Positions 35,047-45,063 of a stretch of DNA of 64,000 nt are shown here, piece after piece; the first letter of the stretch is position 1, and each line of letters opens with the position of its first letter. Position numbers and translations under genes: made by a program. The notes beneath the pieces were generated by a model. That model had not been told where the DNA came from, did no database searches, and worked only from the letters and a program-made list of their open reading frames with translations. Source of the stretch: Mesonia sp008017825 (GTDB taxonomy: Bacteria > Bacteroidota > Bacteroidia > Flavobacteriales > Flavobacteriaceae); the NCBI RefSeq assembly GCF_008017825.1, contig NZ_VRLS01000026.1:106118-170117 (forward strand), written 5' to 3'.

Positions 35047-36633
35047 TTAAAACTCCGACGTATAATGGAATTTAATATGCTTATATTTTTGTTCTGTCAT
35101 TTGTAAAGAAAATTGAGAGTCAGCAAGAAATACCAATTGTCCACGCTTATCTTTGGCTAAAAATTTAGCTTTTACACGTTTAAATTCAGCAAATTCTTCG
35201 CTTTTTTCATCTTCAGGTTCAATCCAGCAAGCTTTATGTACATTAAGGTTTTCGTAAGTACATTTTGCGCCATATTCATGTTCTAAGCGGTATTGAATTA
35301 CCTCATATTGTAATGCACCAACCGTACCTATAATTTTTCTGTTATTTAATTCTAAGCGAAACAGTTGAGCCACTCCTTCATCCATCAACTGGTCAATTCC
35401 TTTTTCTAATTGCTTAGATTTCATAGGATCGGCATTATTGATGTATCTAAAATGTTCAGGTGAAAAACTAGGTATCCCTTTATAATTTAATTCTTCTCCT
35501 TGTGTAAGTGTATCTCCAATTTTAAAATTTCCAGTATCATGAAGACCCACAATATCACCAGGATAAGAAACATCTACAATTTCTTTCTTTTCAGCAAAGA
35601 AAGCATTGGGGCTGCTAAAGCGTAACTTTTTATTATGTCTTACGTGTAAATAAGGAACATTTCTTTCAAACTTTCCTGAAACAATTTTGATAAAAGCCAA
35701 TCGATCTCTATGTTTAGGATCCATATTGGCATGTATTTTAAATACAAAACCAGTAAATTCTTTTTCTTCAGGATTTACGATTCTCGTATCGCTTTCTTTT
35801 GGTCGGGGAGCTGGAGCAATATCTACAAAACAGTCCAAAAGCTCTCTAACTCCAAAATTGTTTAAGGCAGATCCAAAAAATACAGGTTGCAAATGCCCTT
35901 CAGTATATTCTTTTTGATTAAAAGGAGGATAGACACTTTGTGCTAATTCGGCCTCTTCTCTTAGTGTGTCTGCAGCTTTATTTCCGATAAGGTCGTCAAG
36001 TTCAGGATTACTTAAGTCAGAAATTTCTATAGTTTCTTCAATATCTTTCCTTGGATCTCCAGTAAAAAGATTAACATTCTTCTCCCAAATATTATAAATT
36101 CCTTTAAAGTCATAGCCCATACCGATAGGGAAACTGAGAGGGGTAACTCTAAGGTGTAACTTTTGCTCGATCTCGTCTAATAAATCAAAAGCATCTTTCC
36201 CTTCGCGATCCATTTTATTTATAAAAACAATCATTGGGATATTTCGCATACGACAAACCTCCACAAGTTTTTCGGTTTGCTCTTCGACTCCTTTTGCAAC
36301 GTCTATCACCACAATTACACTATCTACAGCGGTAAGAGTTCTAAAGGTGTCTTCGGCAAAATCCTTGTGTCCTGGAGTATCTAGGATATTTATTTTAATA
36401 TCTCGGTATTCAAAAGCCAAGACAGAGGTAGCTACAGAAATTCCTCTTTGGCGTTCAATTTCCATAAAATCACTTGTAGCCCCTTTTTTAATTTTATTAG
36501 ATTTTACAGCGCCAGCTTCTTGAATAGCTCCTCCAAAAAGAAGTAGTTTTTCAGTTAAAGTGGTTTTACCTGCATCGGGGTGGGAGATAATACCAAAGGT
36601 TCTCCTTTTATTTATTTCGTCAATTAATTTCAT
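35047..36633 (-). CDS. prfC: Peptide chain release factor 3
   Basis: 528 residues. GTPase motifs SHPDAGKTT at 17-25, DTPGH at 85-89, NKMD at 139-142. The RF3-specific C-terminal domain follows EF-G-like domain 2. RF3 uses GTP to recycle RF1 and RF2. It is a single-gene unit, convergent with the rpo operon. The ATG is four bases after a perfect promoter element, which points to a leaderless mRNA. Confidence 0.93.
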   Translation of the reverse strand: MKLIDEINKRRTFGIISHPDAGKTTLTEKLLLFGGAIQEAGAVKSNKIKKGATSDFMEIERQRGISVATSVLAFEYRDIKINILDTPGHKDFAEDTFRTLTAVDSVIVVIDVAKGVEEQTEKLVEVCRMRNIPMIVFINKMDREGKDAFDLLDEIEQKLHLRVTPLSFPIGMGYDFKGIYNIWEKNVNLFTGDPRKDIEETIEISDLSNPELDDLIGNKAADTLREEAELAQSVYPPFNQKEYTEGHLQPVFFGSALNNFGVRELLDCFVDIAPAPRPKESDTRIVNPEEKEFTGFVFKIHANMDPKHRDRLAFIKIVSGKFERNVPYLHVRHNKKLRFSSPNAFFAEKKEIVDVSYPGDIVGLHDTGNFKIGDTLTQGEELNYKGIPSFSPEHFRYINNADPMKSKQLEKGIDQLMDEGVAQLFRLELNNRKIIGTVGALQYEVIQYRLEHEYGAKCTYENLNVHKACWIEPEDEKSEEFAEFKRVKAKFLAKDKRGQLVFLADSQFSLQMTEQKYKHIKFHYTSEF

Positions 36634-36637
36634 TTTG

Positions 36638-36669
36638 CAAATGTATTGTTTTTAAAAAGCTGTAGCAAA
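36638..36669 (-). promoter_or_regulatory. Promoter of prfC, leaderless
   Basis: On the minus strand TTTG (36669-36666), 20-bp spacer, TACATTTG (36645-36638), then CAAA and the ATG at 36633. Transcription would begin at or next to the start codon. Confidence 0.75.
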
Positions 36670-36750
36670 GTTTCTTACAAAAGGCTTAAAGAAAATATAA
36701 TATTGACTATTATTTAAATGCTATTTTCTTAAATTCTGTTAAAAATTATT

Positions 36751-36758
36751 TACCTTTA
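36751..36758 (+). promoter_or_regulatory. Possible -7 element of the adhesin operon
   Basis: TACCTTTA differs from TAnnTTTG in the last base; it would give a leader of about 110 bases before 36872. The 238-base divergent gap has no better match on the plus strand. Confidence 0.3.
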
Positions 36759-36871
36759 TCCTGCAATTTTGAGACTATGTAGATGCCCCGAGAATCTTTT
36801 ATGTAACCCAAATACAAAAAGATTAATATGCTGAAAGTCATTTTTTAATAACGACTAAATATTTTCTTTCT

Positions 36872-39800
36872 ATGAAAGGATTTTTGCAAAGTGTCTTTTT
36901 TTTAGTTACATTTTTATTTTTAGGAATTGAAAATGTAGCTGGTCAAGATCAAGAAATTAATATCTCCCCAATATTTAATTCTAGCCCTCTTTCACTACCT
37001 AGTGATTTAATGGTAGTAACTACTGTTTCTGGTCGGGTATACCGAGATAGAAACGGCAATGGTATGCAAGAAGCTCTAGATCCTGGGCTTAATAATATAG
37101 ATGTTATAATTTTTGATTCTGCAGGTACATCTCAAGCGGTAACTACAGATGCTAATGGAGATTGGATGGCTGTTGTTGCTCCAGGAACTGTAAATGTAAG
37201 TATTGATAATACCGATTTACCTTTGGGCTATATTCAAACCGAAGGAGTAGATCCCCAAGTACTTACTACAGTAGTAAATGTAAATAATAATGCAGGCAAA
37301 GACGGTTATTATTTTGAAGGGCAAGTAAGCGGTCATTTATATTTCGATACTAATGGAAACGGACAGCAAGACCCGGGTGAACCCAATATGCCTAATGTAG
37401 ATATTGATATTACCGATGAATTTGGAACTGTCATTACAGTAACTACAGATGCTAATGGAGATTGGATGGCGACCGTGGCAGCAGTAAATGTTACAGTCGC
37501 GATAAATCAAACGGATCCAGATTTTCCTACAGGCGCCATTCAAACCGAAGGTACAGATCCTACAACGGTAACGGTTATTTCTAATCAAAATAACTTTACA
37601 GATAACGATGGTTTTTACTTAGAAGGAGTTTTAGAAGGACATGTTTATTTTGACCTTAACGGAAATGGAACTCAAGATGCTGGTGAACCAAATATGTCTA
37701 ATGTAGATGTAGAGGTTGTAGACTCATTAGGAAATATTCATGTTGTAGTAACAGATGTTAATGGGAACTGGTCAATTGTTTTGCCAGCTGGGCCTGCAAC
37801 TTCAACCATAGATATTAATGATTCAGACTTTCCTGCAGGAGCTACACAAACCGAAGGGACTAACCCAACAACCACTACGGTAATAAATGCTCAAATAGTA
37901 AGTGATGATGGCGTGTTGAATGATGGGTTCTATGAGTCAGGAACTTTAGAAGGTCACGTTTACTCTGATGTTAATGGTAACGGACAACAAGATGCTGGCG
38001 AGCCAGATATGCCTAATGTAGATGTAATAATAACCACTTCAACAGGACAAATAATTACGGTTACCACAGATGCTAATGGAAACTGGAGTATTTTAACTTC
38101 CGTAGGAAATACTACAGCATTAATAGATGTAAATGATCCAGATTTCCCGACAGGAGCTACGCAAACCGAAGGAACGAATCCAACCATTTCAACCGTTTTA
38201 ATAAACCAAACCGTAAGTGATGACGGAATATTAAATGACGGTTTTTACGAAGTAGGAACTTTAGAAGGACATTTGTATTTTGACCTTAACGGAAATGGAA
38301 CTCAAGATACTTCAGAGCCAGATATGCCTAACGTCGATGTAATGATTACAGATGCGTTAAGCAATCAACAAATTGTGGTAACAGATGCGAATGGAGATTG
38401 GTCAGTAAACGTACCTGCAGGTTCAACAGAGTCGGATATTGATCAAGCTGATCCCGATTTTCCGACTGGCGCTATACAAACTGAAGGTACAGATCCTACA
38501 ATAACAAACGTGATTACAGGGCAAACTGTAAGTGACGATGGATTGTTGAATGATGGCTTTTTTGAAGAAGGTATTTTAACAGGACATTTATATTATGATA
38601 CCAATAGTAATGGAACTCAAGACCCAGGAGAACCTAACTTACCTAACGTTGATGTAGAAATTACTGACGCCTTAGGCATTGTACAAATTGTAGTAACCGA
38701 TATAGCTGGAAATTGGAGTGTAAATGTTCCTATAGGAAACACCACGTCAGATATTGATGAAACCGATCCCGATTTTCCTGCTGGGGCAATTCAAACCGAA
38801 GGTACAGATCCTACAACCACTTTAGTAACTCCCAATAATACAATTGCTGAAACCAATGATGGTTTTGTGGTGCCTACCTTAATTGATGGTACGTTAACGG
38901 GACACTTATATTATGATACTAATAATAATGGAACACAAGATCTAGGGGAACCTAACTTGCCTAATGTAGATGTGGACATTATAAATGTCTTGGGGATCAT
39001 CCAAACCGTTACCACTGATGTAAATGGAAACTGGGGAATTGTGGTTCCTGAAGGCAATACAACATCAAATATTGATCAAACCGATCCCGATTTTCCAACT
39101 GGAGCAATTCAAACAGAGGGAACAGATCCTACCACAACATTGGTAATAGGTAATTCGGTAGTTGCAGAAACTAATGATGGTTTTGTAATACCTACATTAA
39201 CAAATGGAACTTTAACAGGCCATCTTTATTATGATGTAAATGGAAATGGAATACAAGATTCGGGTGAACCAAATCTACCCAATATAGATATAGAGATTAC
39301 GAATGTTCTAGGGATAATTCAAACGGTAGTTACAGATTCTAATGGAGACTGGAGTATTGTTGTTCCTGAAGGCAATACGATTTCAGATATAGATCAAGCC
39401 GATCCCGATTTCCCTTTAGGGGCTATACAAACTCAAGGTACAGATCCAACCACAACAAATGTTATTGCAAATAATACCACTGCCGAAACACCAGATGGAT
39501 TTACCATTCCTAATCTACAAAACGGAATCTTAGAAGGACATTTATATGAAGACCTTAACGGAAATGCAACTCAAAATTCAGGTGAGCCAAATTTACCTAA
39601 TATAGATGTTGTAATTACCAATGTTCTGGGATTAGTTCAAACTATAGCAACCGATGTAAATGGAAATTGGTCGGTTACAGTTCCAGTAGGGAACACTATT
39701 TCAAATATAGATGAAAGTGACCCCGATTTTAATCCTGCCTTTGTACAAACCGAAGGTACAGATCCTACCACAACGAATGTAATCGCAAATACAACCTCTA

Positions 39801-41710
39801 ACGAAGTAAACGATGGTTTTCAAGATTCAGGTTTAGCTGTAGGTACATTAACAGGACATTTATATGAAGACCTTAATGGTAATAGCACTCAAGACACGGG
39901 AGAGCCAAACTTATCTAATATTGATGTAGAGATTACAAATGTATTAGGAGTAATCCAAATCTTAACAACTGATGTAAATGGAGATTGGAGTGTTAATGTT
40001 CCAATAGGAAATACCATTTCAAATATAGATGAGAATGATCCAGACTATAACCCATTATTTATACAAACCGAAGGTACAGATCCTACCACTACACTCGTGG
40101 TAACTAACGTTTCCACTTCTGAAGTAAATGATGGTTTTACAATTCCTACCTCTAATACCGGAACTTTGAACGGACATTTATATAATGACGTTAATGCTAA
40201 TGGAAATCAAGAACCAGGCGAAGCAAATTTACCAAATATAGATGTAGAGATCATCGATGCTTTAGGGATTGTGCAAATAGTAGTAACAGATGCTAATGGA
40301 GATTGGCAAGCATCTTTACCACAAGGTCCTGCAACAAGTAATATAGACTTTACAGATCCCGATTTCCCAGCTGGAGCTACTCAAACCGAAGGAACTAACC
40401 CTACTACTACGGTAGTGGTACTTAACGTCACAACCAATGAGCCAGATGATGGATTTAATTTTACAGGAACTCAAACAGGAACTTTAAATGGACATTTATA
40501 TAATGATCTTAACGGAAATGGAAATCAAGAAGCAGGAGAACCAGATTTAGCAGACATAGACGTAGAAATTACAAATGCACTTGGGATAATTCAAACTGTA
40601 GTTACCGACGTTACCGGGAGTTGGCAAGCCATTTTGCCAGAAGGAGTAGCTACAAGCGATATAGATTTTACAGATCCAGATTTTCCAGTAGGAGCCACAC
40701 AAACGGAAGGAACAAACCCTACCAGTACGGTAGTTGTGAACAATGTTAATACCAATGAGCCAGATGATGGGTTTGAGGTACCTATTAATAATCAAAATTA
40801 CTCAGGACATATTTATTTAGATTTAAACGGTAGTTTTAGTCAGGATCCAAATGAACCCGATTTACCTAATATAGATATTGAAATAATAGATGCTAATAAT
40901 ACAACTCACTTGGTTACATCTGATGCTAATGGAAATTGGAGCATATCTCTTCCATTGGGGAATGTAACTACTACTATACAAACTAATGATCCTGATTTCC
41001 CTGCTAATGCTGTTCAGACAGAAGGCGATAATCCCACAAATAATGTTATTGTATTGGGAACTTCTTTGATGGAACTAGACGGGTTTTATGTAACTGAGTT
41101 GTCTACAGAACGAATTACAGGTCATATGTATGAGGATGTTAATGGGAATAGTATGCAGGATTCAAATGAACCTAATATTCCGAATATAGATATAGAAATA
41201 TCAGATGCCTTAGGAATTACCCAAACGGTAGAGTCAAATGTGAATGGGGATTGGGAAGCTCTAGTGCCTTTAGGTAACGCATTAAGTTTTATCCAAACAA
41301 ATGATTTAGATTTTCCAGAATACACTACTCAAACTCAAGGAAGCAACCCAACCATGATTACAGTAACTTCAGGAGATGTAAATAATGAGTTAGATGGCTT
41401 TTATTTAGAGCGATTAAAAGTTTTTAATGCAATTACTCCCAACAATGATGGAAAGAATGATTTCTTATACGTTCAAGGAATTGATCGATATCCAGATAAT
41501 AAAATAACTATTTTGAATAGATGGGGAGTTGTGGTTTATGAAGCAATAAATTATGGTCAAAATGGAAAATTATTTAAAGGCTTAAGTGAAGGAAGAGCTA
41601 CCTTAGGAAAAGATGAGCAACTCCCTACAGGAACGTACTTCTATTTTATGGAGTATAGAGATGAACTTGGAGACTTAAAAAAGATAGATGGATACTTATA
41701 TATTAATTAA
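36872..41710 (+). CDS. T9SS-secreted repeat adhesin with type-B C-terminal domain
   Basis: 1612 residues. Signal peptide 1-24 (VAGQ). Fourteen tandem repeats of about 105 residues run from about 53 to 1512, each starting G-H-[LVIM]-Y-x-D-x-N-G-N-x-x-Q-[DE]-x-x-E-P, then 'TDANGDW' and 'DPDFPxGAxQTEGTxPTT'. This is SdrD B-domain-like; the D-x-N-G-N-x-x-x-D acid pattern looks calcium-binding. Residues 1513-1612 ('ITPNNDGKNDF', 'ILNRWGVVVY', 'LPTGTYFYFMEY') are a gliding-motility-associated CTD, the type-B T9SS signal. It should be a long surface filament. PorP/SprF and OmpA genes follow closely. Confidence 0.88.
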   Translation: MKGFLQSVFFLVTFLFLGIENVAGQDQEINISPIFNSSPLSLPSDLMVVTTVSGRVYRDRNGNGMQEALDPGLNNIDVIIFDSAGTSQAVTTDANGDWMAVVAPGTVNVSIDNTDLPLGYIQTEGVDPQVLTTVVNVNNNAGKDGYYFEGQVSGHLYFDTNGNGQQDPGEPNMPNVDIDITDEFGTVITVTTDANGDWMATVAAVNVTVAINQTDPDFPTGAIQTEGTDPTTVTVISNQNNFTDNDGFYLEGVLEGHVYFDLNGNGTQDAGEPNMSNVDVEVVDSLGNIHVVVTDVNGNWSIVLPAGPATSTIDINDSDFPAGATQTEGTNPTTTTVINAQIVSDDGVLNDGFYESGTLEGHVYSDVNGNGQQDAGEPDMPNVDVIITTSTGQIITVTTDANGNWSILTSVGNTTALIDVNDPDFPTGATQTEGTNPTISTVLINQTVSDDGILNDGFYEVGTLEGHLYFDLNGNGTQDTSEPDMPNVDVMITDALSNQQIVVTDANGDWSVNVPAGSTESDIDQADPDFPTGAIQTEGTDPTITNVITGQTVSDDGLLNDGFFEEGILTGHLYYDTNSNGTQDPGEPNLPNVDVEITDALGIVQIVVTDIAGNWSVNVPIGNTTSDIDETDPDFPAGAIQTEGTDPTTTLVTPNNTIAETNDGFVVPTLIDGTLTGHLYYDTNNNGTQDLGEPNLPNVDVDIINVLGIIQTVTTDVNGNWGIVVPEGNTTSNIDQTDPDFPTGAIQTEGTDPTTTLVIGNSVVAETNDGFVIPTLTNGTLTGHLYYDVNGNGIQDSGEPNLPNIDIEITNVLGIIQTVVTDSNGDWSIVVPEGNTISDIDQADPDFPLGAIQTQGTDPTTTNVIANNTTAETPDGFTIPNLQNGILEGHLYEDLNGNATQNSGEPNLPNIDVVITNVLGLVQTIATDVNGNWSVTVPVGNTISNIDESDPDFNPAFVQTEGTDPTTTNVIANTTSNEVNDGFQDSGLAVGTLTGHLYEDLNGNSTQDTGEPNLSNIDVEITNVLGVIQILTTDVNGDWSVNVPIGNTISNIDENDPDYNPLFIQTEGTDPTTTLVVTNVSTSEVNDGFTIPTSNTGTLNGHLYNDVNANGNQEPGEANLPNIDVEIIDALGIVQIVVTDANGDWQASLPQGPATSNIDFTDPDFPAGATQTEGTNPTTTVVVLNVTTNEPDDGFNFTGTQTGTLNGHLYNDLNGNGNQEAGEPDLADIDVEITNALGIIQTVVTDVTGSWQAILPEGVATSDIDFTDPDFPVGATQTEGTNPTSTVVVNNVNTNEPDDGFEVPINNQNYSGHIYLDLNGSFSQDPNEPDLPNIDIEIIDANNTTHLVTSDANGNWSISLPLGNVTTTIQTNDPDFPANAVQTEGDNPTNNVIVLGTSLMELDGFYVTELSTERITGHMYEDVNGNSMQDSNEPNIPNIDIEISDALGITQTVESNVNGDWEALVPLGNALSFIQTNDLDFPEYTTQTQGSNPTMITVTSGDVNNELDGFYLERLKVFNAITPNNDGKNDFLYVQGIDRYPDNKITILNRWGVVVYEAINYGQNGKLFKGLSEGRATLGKDEQLPTGTYFYFMEYRDELGDLKKIDGYLYIN
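37028..41405 (+). repeat. 14-copy tandem coding repeat, about 315 bp period
   Basis: The copies share long nucleotide stretches (for example 'caaaccgaaggtacagatcc' and 'gatcccgattttcc'), so copy-number change by recombination is possible. Neighbouring copies group by spacer type: copies 3-5 share 'SDDGxLNDGF', 6-8 share 'AETNDGF'. Confidence 0.85.
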
Positions 41711-41725
41711 AAAGAATCACAATTT

Positions 41726-42664
41726 ATGCGTCAGCTAATTGGTATCATTATAGCAATCTCTTTTTGTGTGGGAATTTCTTCTTCCGTAAAGGCACAGCAA
41801 GACGCCCAATATACTCAATATATGTACAATACATTGAGCATAAATCCTGCTTATGCTGGTTCACGTGAGGTGTTGAGTGCGGTATTACTTCATCGTTCAC
41901 AATGGGTTGGCGTAGATGGCGCACCTACAACTCAAACCTTAAGTGCTCATACACCCATTACCAAAAACTTAATGGGAATAGGTTTAAATATAACCAATGA
42001 TGCCATAGGACCTTCTCGCCAAACCTATATAGATGCGAGTTACAGTTACGGGATAGAAGTAGGAAGAGAAAGTCAATTGAATTTTGGAATAAAAGCTGGA
42101 GCTCATTTATTGGATGTAGATTATTCTAAACTTGATATTTTTGATAGTACAGATCCAAATTTTCAGAGTAATGTAGATAATAAATTCTCTCCGCAGTTTG
42201 GGTTGGGTGCTTTATTATTTGCAGAGAATTATTATGTAGGCTTAAGTGTACCAAATGTTTTAGAAACCAAACATTTTGACCAGTCCAATAATAGTAACTC
42301 TAATACGGTTGCTAAAGAAAGGATTAGTTATTATTTAACTGGAGGCTATGTGTTTGACCTTTCAAGTGATTTAAAATTAAAGCCAACTCTTTTAACCAAA
42401 TTGACAGAAGGGGCTCCTCTGCAAGTAGATGTTTCGGCTAACTTTTTACTCTATGAGAAATTGACTTTAGGAGCTGCCTATAGATGGGATGCTGCTTTAA
42501 GTGGATTGGTAGCTTTCCAATTTACAGATGCTTGGATGTTGGGTTTTGCTTATGATACAGATACGACAAAATATACAAATTATAATGATGGGAGTTTTGA
42601 AGTTTTTCTAAGGTTTGAGTTGTTTAAAAAATACAACAAGATGCTAACTCCTCGATTTTTCTAA
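41726..42664 (+). CDS. PorP/SprF-family T9SS outer-membrane protein
   Basis: 312 residues. Signal peptide 1-24 (VKAQ). The family opening 'DAQYTQYMYNTLSINPAYAG' is textbook, and the rest is a barrel with 'LGLSVPNVLETKHF'-type strands and a C-terminal aromatic (PRFF). In gliding Flavobacteriia SprF works with SprB, and paralogues appear to serve type-B CTD proteins encoded beside them. It begins 15 bases after the adhesin and ends ten bases before the OmpA gene. Confidence 0.9.
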   Translation: MRQLIGIIIAISFCVGISSSVKAQQDAQYTQYMYNTLSINPAYAGSREVLSAVLLHRSQWVGVDGAPTTQTLSAHTPITKNLMGIGLNITNDAIGPSRQTYIDASYSYGIEVGRESQLNFGIKAGAHLLDVDYSKLDIFDSTDPNFQSNVDNKFSPQFGLGALLFAENYYVGLSVPNVLETKHFDQSNNSNSNTVAKERISYYLTGGYVFDLSSDLKLKPTLLTKLTEGAPLQVDVSANFLLYEKLTLGAAYRWDAALSGLVAFQFTDAWMLGFAYDTDTTKYTNYNDGSFEVFLRFELFKKYNKMLTPRFF

Positions 42665-42674
42665 ACTTATTGCT

Positions 42675-45005
42675 ATGAGTAAAAATATATATAAATATTT
42701 AGTTTTCTTTTCACTTTTCTTAAGCTGCTTTTTTACTGAAGCACAAGAAGAAAAATTGAAAGAAGCCGATAAAATGTTTGATAGATACGCTTTTATTGAT
42801 GCACGAGAGATCTATCTAGAAGTAGCTGAAGCTGGATATAAATCTGAAAATTTATTTAAAAAACTAGGCGATTCTTATTACTTTAATGGTGACCTTCCCA
42901 ACGCTTTAAAATGGTATGAAGAATTATATGTACTTAAAAATTCAGAATTAGAAAAAGAGTATCTTTTTAGATATGCAATGGCCCTAAAAAGCGATCAGCA
43001 ATACAAAAAATCTGATGAGGTTTTATTAGAGTTTGAAAAGTTAAGTGAAACAGATTCTAGGGTAGAATTATTAAAAGGAGAACGTAATTACTTAGAATTA
43101 ATAGAGCTTCAGTCAGGAAAATTCGATGTTGACATAGCACCCATCAATTCAAAACTATCCGATTTTTCTCCGCAAATAAACAACCAAACATTAATTTTTG
43201 CATCTAATAGAGAAACGCCTTCTTCCGTAAAGCGTATTCACGAATGGAACAAACAACCTTACTTAGATTTATATACAATACCAATTAACGATGAAAATGA
43301 ATTAGAAGGTGAGCCTGCTTTGATGTCGGAAGTAATTAACTCAAAATTCCACGAATCTTCGGCTTGCCTTACTCAAGATCAACTTACAATATATTTTACC
43401 AGAAATAACTATAACAATAAAAAGTACGGTAAAAGTGATGAAGGAATCAATTTCTTAAAGATATATAAAGCAGAGCGAGATAGCATTTCAGCCGAGTGGA
43501 AAACACCCGTAGAACTTCCATTTAATAATGATGAATATTCTGTAGCTCACCCTACATTAAATGTAGATGAAACCAAATTATATTTTTCTTCAGATATGCC
43601 AGGAACCATTGGTATGTCAGATATTTATGTGGTTTCAATCAATGAAGATGGTACTTTTGGAGAACCAAAAAACTTAGGAAATCAAATAAATACAGAGGGA
43701 AGAGAAACATTTCCTTATATTAATAAAAAAAATGAACTCTATTTTTCCAGCAATGGTCATATTGGCCTTGGCGGATTAGATGTTTTTGTAAGCGTTCTTA
43801 AAAAAGATGGGTCATTTGGAGAGGTTTTTAATGTTGGTCGTCCCATCAATGGTTCTAAAGATGATTTTAATTTTGTCTTAGGAAAAAATGATAAAAATGG
43901 ATTCTTTGCAAGTAATCGCGAAGGAGGAATGGGTGAAGATGATATCTACTATTTCAAACAAAATGAAGATCTTATTACTTCCTGCCAGCAATATGTAAAT
44001 GGTACCATTACCGAAACTGAAACTGAAACTCCAATTCCTGGGGTGAAGGTAGAATTATTTGATGAAAATTTAAACTTTTTAAAAGATACAGAAACTAATG
44101 AAAATGGTGAATACGAATTTACATTAGATTGTGATACGCGTTATATCATTAGAGTTTCTAAAGAAAGTTATGAAACTGCCGAAGAATTATTAAGATCAGG
44201 ATCTGAGTTTGAAAAGAATATTCAAATTCCTTCTGTTAATATGGAAAGAGGAGAGGAACTCGGAGTTACTAAAGCAGGAAAAGGAGATGATTTAAGAAAC
44301 TTGTTACAATTAGATCCTATTTATTTTGATTTAGATAAAACTAATATTAGACCCGATGCCGAGGTAGAACTACAAAAAGTTTTAGCGGTATTAAAGAAAT
44401 ATTCTCAAATGAAAATTGATATCCGTTCCCATAGTGATAGTCGTGGTGGTGACGCTTATAATTTGTTGCTTTCAGACAAAAGAGCAAAAGCTACCGTTAA
44501 TTATCTAGTTCAAAAAGGAATTGATAAAAGCAGAGTCACAGGAAAGGGATATGGAGAAACCCAATTGATCAACGGTTGTGATAATAATGCCGATTGTACC
44601 GAAGAACAGCATCAATTTAATAGAAGGTCAGAGTTTATTATTCTTAATGAGAATGAAACTCCAAAAGAAATGCGAAGAGAAATTGTAGCTCGTAACAATG
44701 AAGAGGTAAATAGAAGTAACGATGCCTCGGAAAAAATGTTAACTACGAATAATTATGATTTTGAGAGCTCAAATCCGCAAGAGGTATTTACAGTTCAAAT
44801 TGTAGCAGGGAGTAGTAAAAATCCTGTAATTAAGCATAAATCTTTATCTAGCGTATTTTATTATTCATATCCCGATGGTTATAGAAGATACTTTTCAGGC
44901 CAATTTAAAACCCGAGAAGAAGCAGATGCATATAAACTAGAATTAAGAAAAAAAGGTTTTGATGGCGCTTTTGTTGTAGGTCTTAGTGGGAAAGAACGTT
45001 TTTAA
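42675..45005 (+). CDS. PorE-like OmpA-family protein with TPR, PD40, CarboxypepD and SPOR-like domains
   Basis: 776 residues. Signal peptide 1-23; TPR-like helices about 25-125; PD40/beta-propeller repeats about 130-435 ('LIFASNRETP', 'LYFSSDMPGTIGMSDIYV', 'LYFSSNGHIGLGGLDVFV', 'GFFASNREGGMGEDDIYY'); a carboxypeptidase-regulatory-like domain about 436-515; OmpA peptidoglycan-binding domain about 545-660 ('PIYFDLDKTNIRPDAEVEL', 'RSHSDSRGG', 'RVTGKGYGE'); and a SPOR-like tail about 700-776 ('FTVQIVAG', 'YRRYFSGQFKTREEADAY'). The TPR-propeller-CRD-OmpA order is that of the T9SS protein PorE. It should tether the secreted adhesin system to peptidoglycan. The SPOR tail is absent from the paralogue at 58207. 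Confidence 0.88.
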   Translation: MSKNIYKYLVFFSLFLSCFFTEAQEEKLKEADKMFDRYAFIDAREIYLEVAEAGYKSENLFKKLGDSYYFNGDLPNALKWYEELYVLKNSELEKEYLFRYAMALKSDQQYKKSDEVLLEFEKLSETDSRVELLKGERNYLELIELQSGKFDVDIAPINSKLSDFSPQINNQTLIFASNRETPSSVKRIHEWNKQPYLDLYTIPINDENELEGEPALMSEVINSKFHESSACLTQDQLTIYFTRNNYNNKKYGKSDEGINFLKIYKAERDSISAEWKTPVELPFNNDEYSVAHPTLNVDETKLYFSSDMPGTIGMSDIYVVSINEDGTFGEPKNLGNQINTEGRETFPYINKKNELYFSSNGHIGLGGLDVFVSVLKKDGSFGEVFNVGRPINGSKDDFNFVLGKNDKNGFFASNREGGMGEDDIYYFKQNEDLITSCQQYVNGTITETETETPIPGVKVELFDENLNFLKDTETNENGEYEFTLDCDTRYIIRVSKESYETAEELLRSGSEFEKNIQIPSVNMERGEELGVTKAGKGDDLRNLLQLDPIYFDLDKTNIRPDAEVELQKVLAVLKKYSQMKIDIRSHSDSRGGDAYNLLLSDKRAKATVNYLVQKGIDKSRVTGKGYGETQLINGCDNNADCTEEQHQFNRRSEFIILNENETPKEMRREIVARNNEEVNRSNDASEKMLTTNNYDFESSNPQEVFTVQIVAGSSKNPVIKHKSLSSVFYYSYPDGYRRYFSGQFKTREEADAYKLELRKKGFDGAFVVGLSGKERF

Positions 45006-45049
45006 CGATAAGCCTTCTTTTATTCCTATGAAATAGAAATACAATTTTG

Positions 45050-45057
45050 TACTTTTG
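45050..45057 (+). promoter_or_regulatory. -7 promoter element of idi, leaderless
   Basis: TACTTTTG fits TAnnTTTG; the ATG at 45064 is six bases further, so the transcript probably begins near the start codon. Confidence 0.55.
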
Positions 45058-45063
45058 ATTTCT

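Noticed and set aside
37028..41405. CRISPR-like or satellite array
   Set aside because: The period of about 315 bp keeps the reading frame throughout and encodes a protein repeat; the copies have no short direct repeats with unique spacers.
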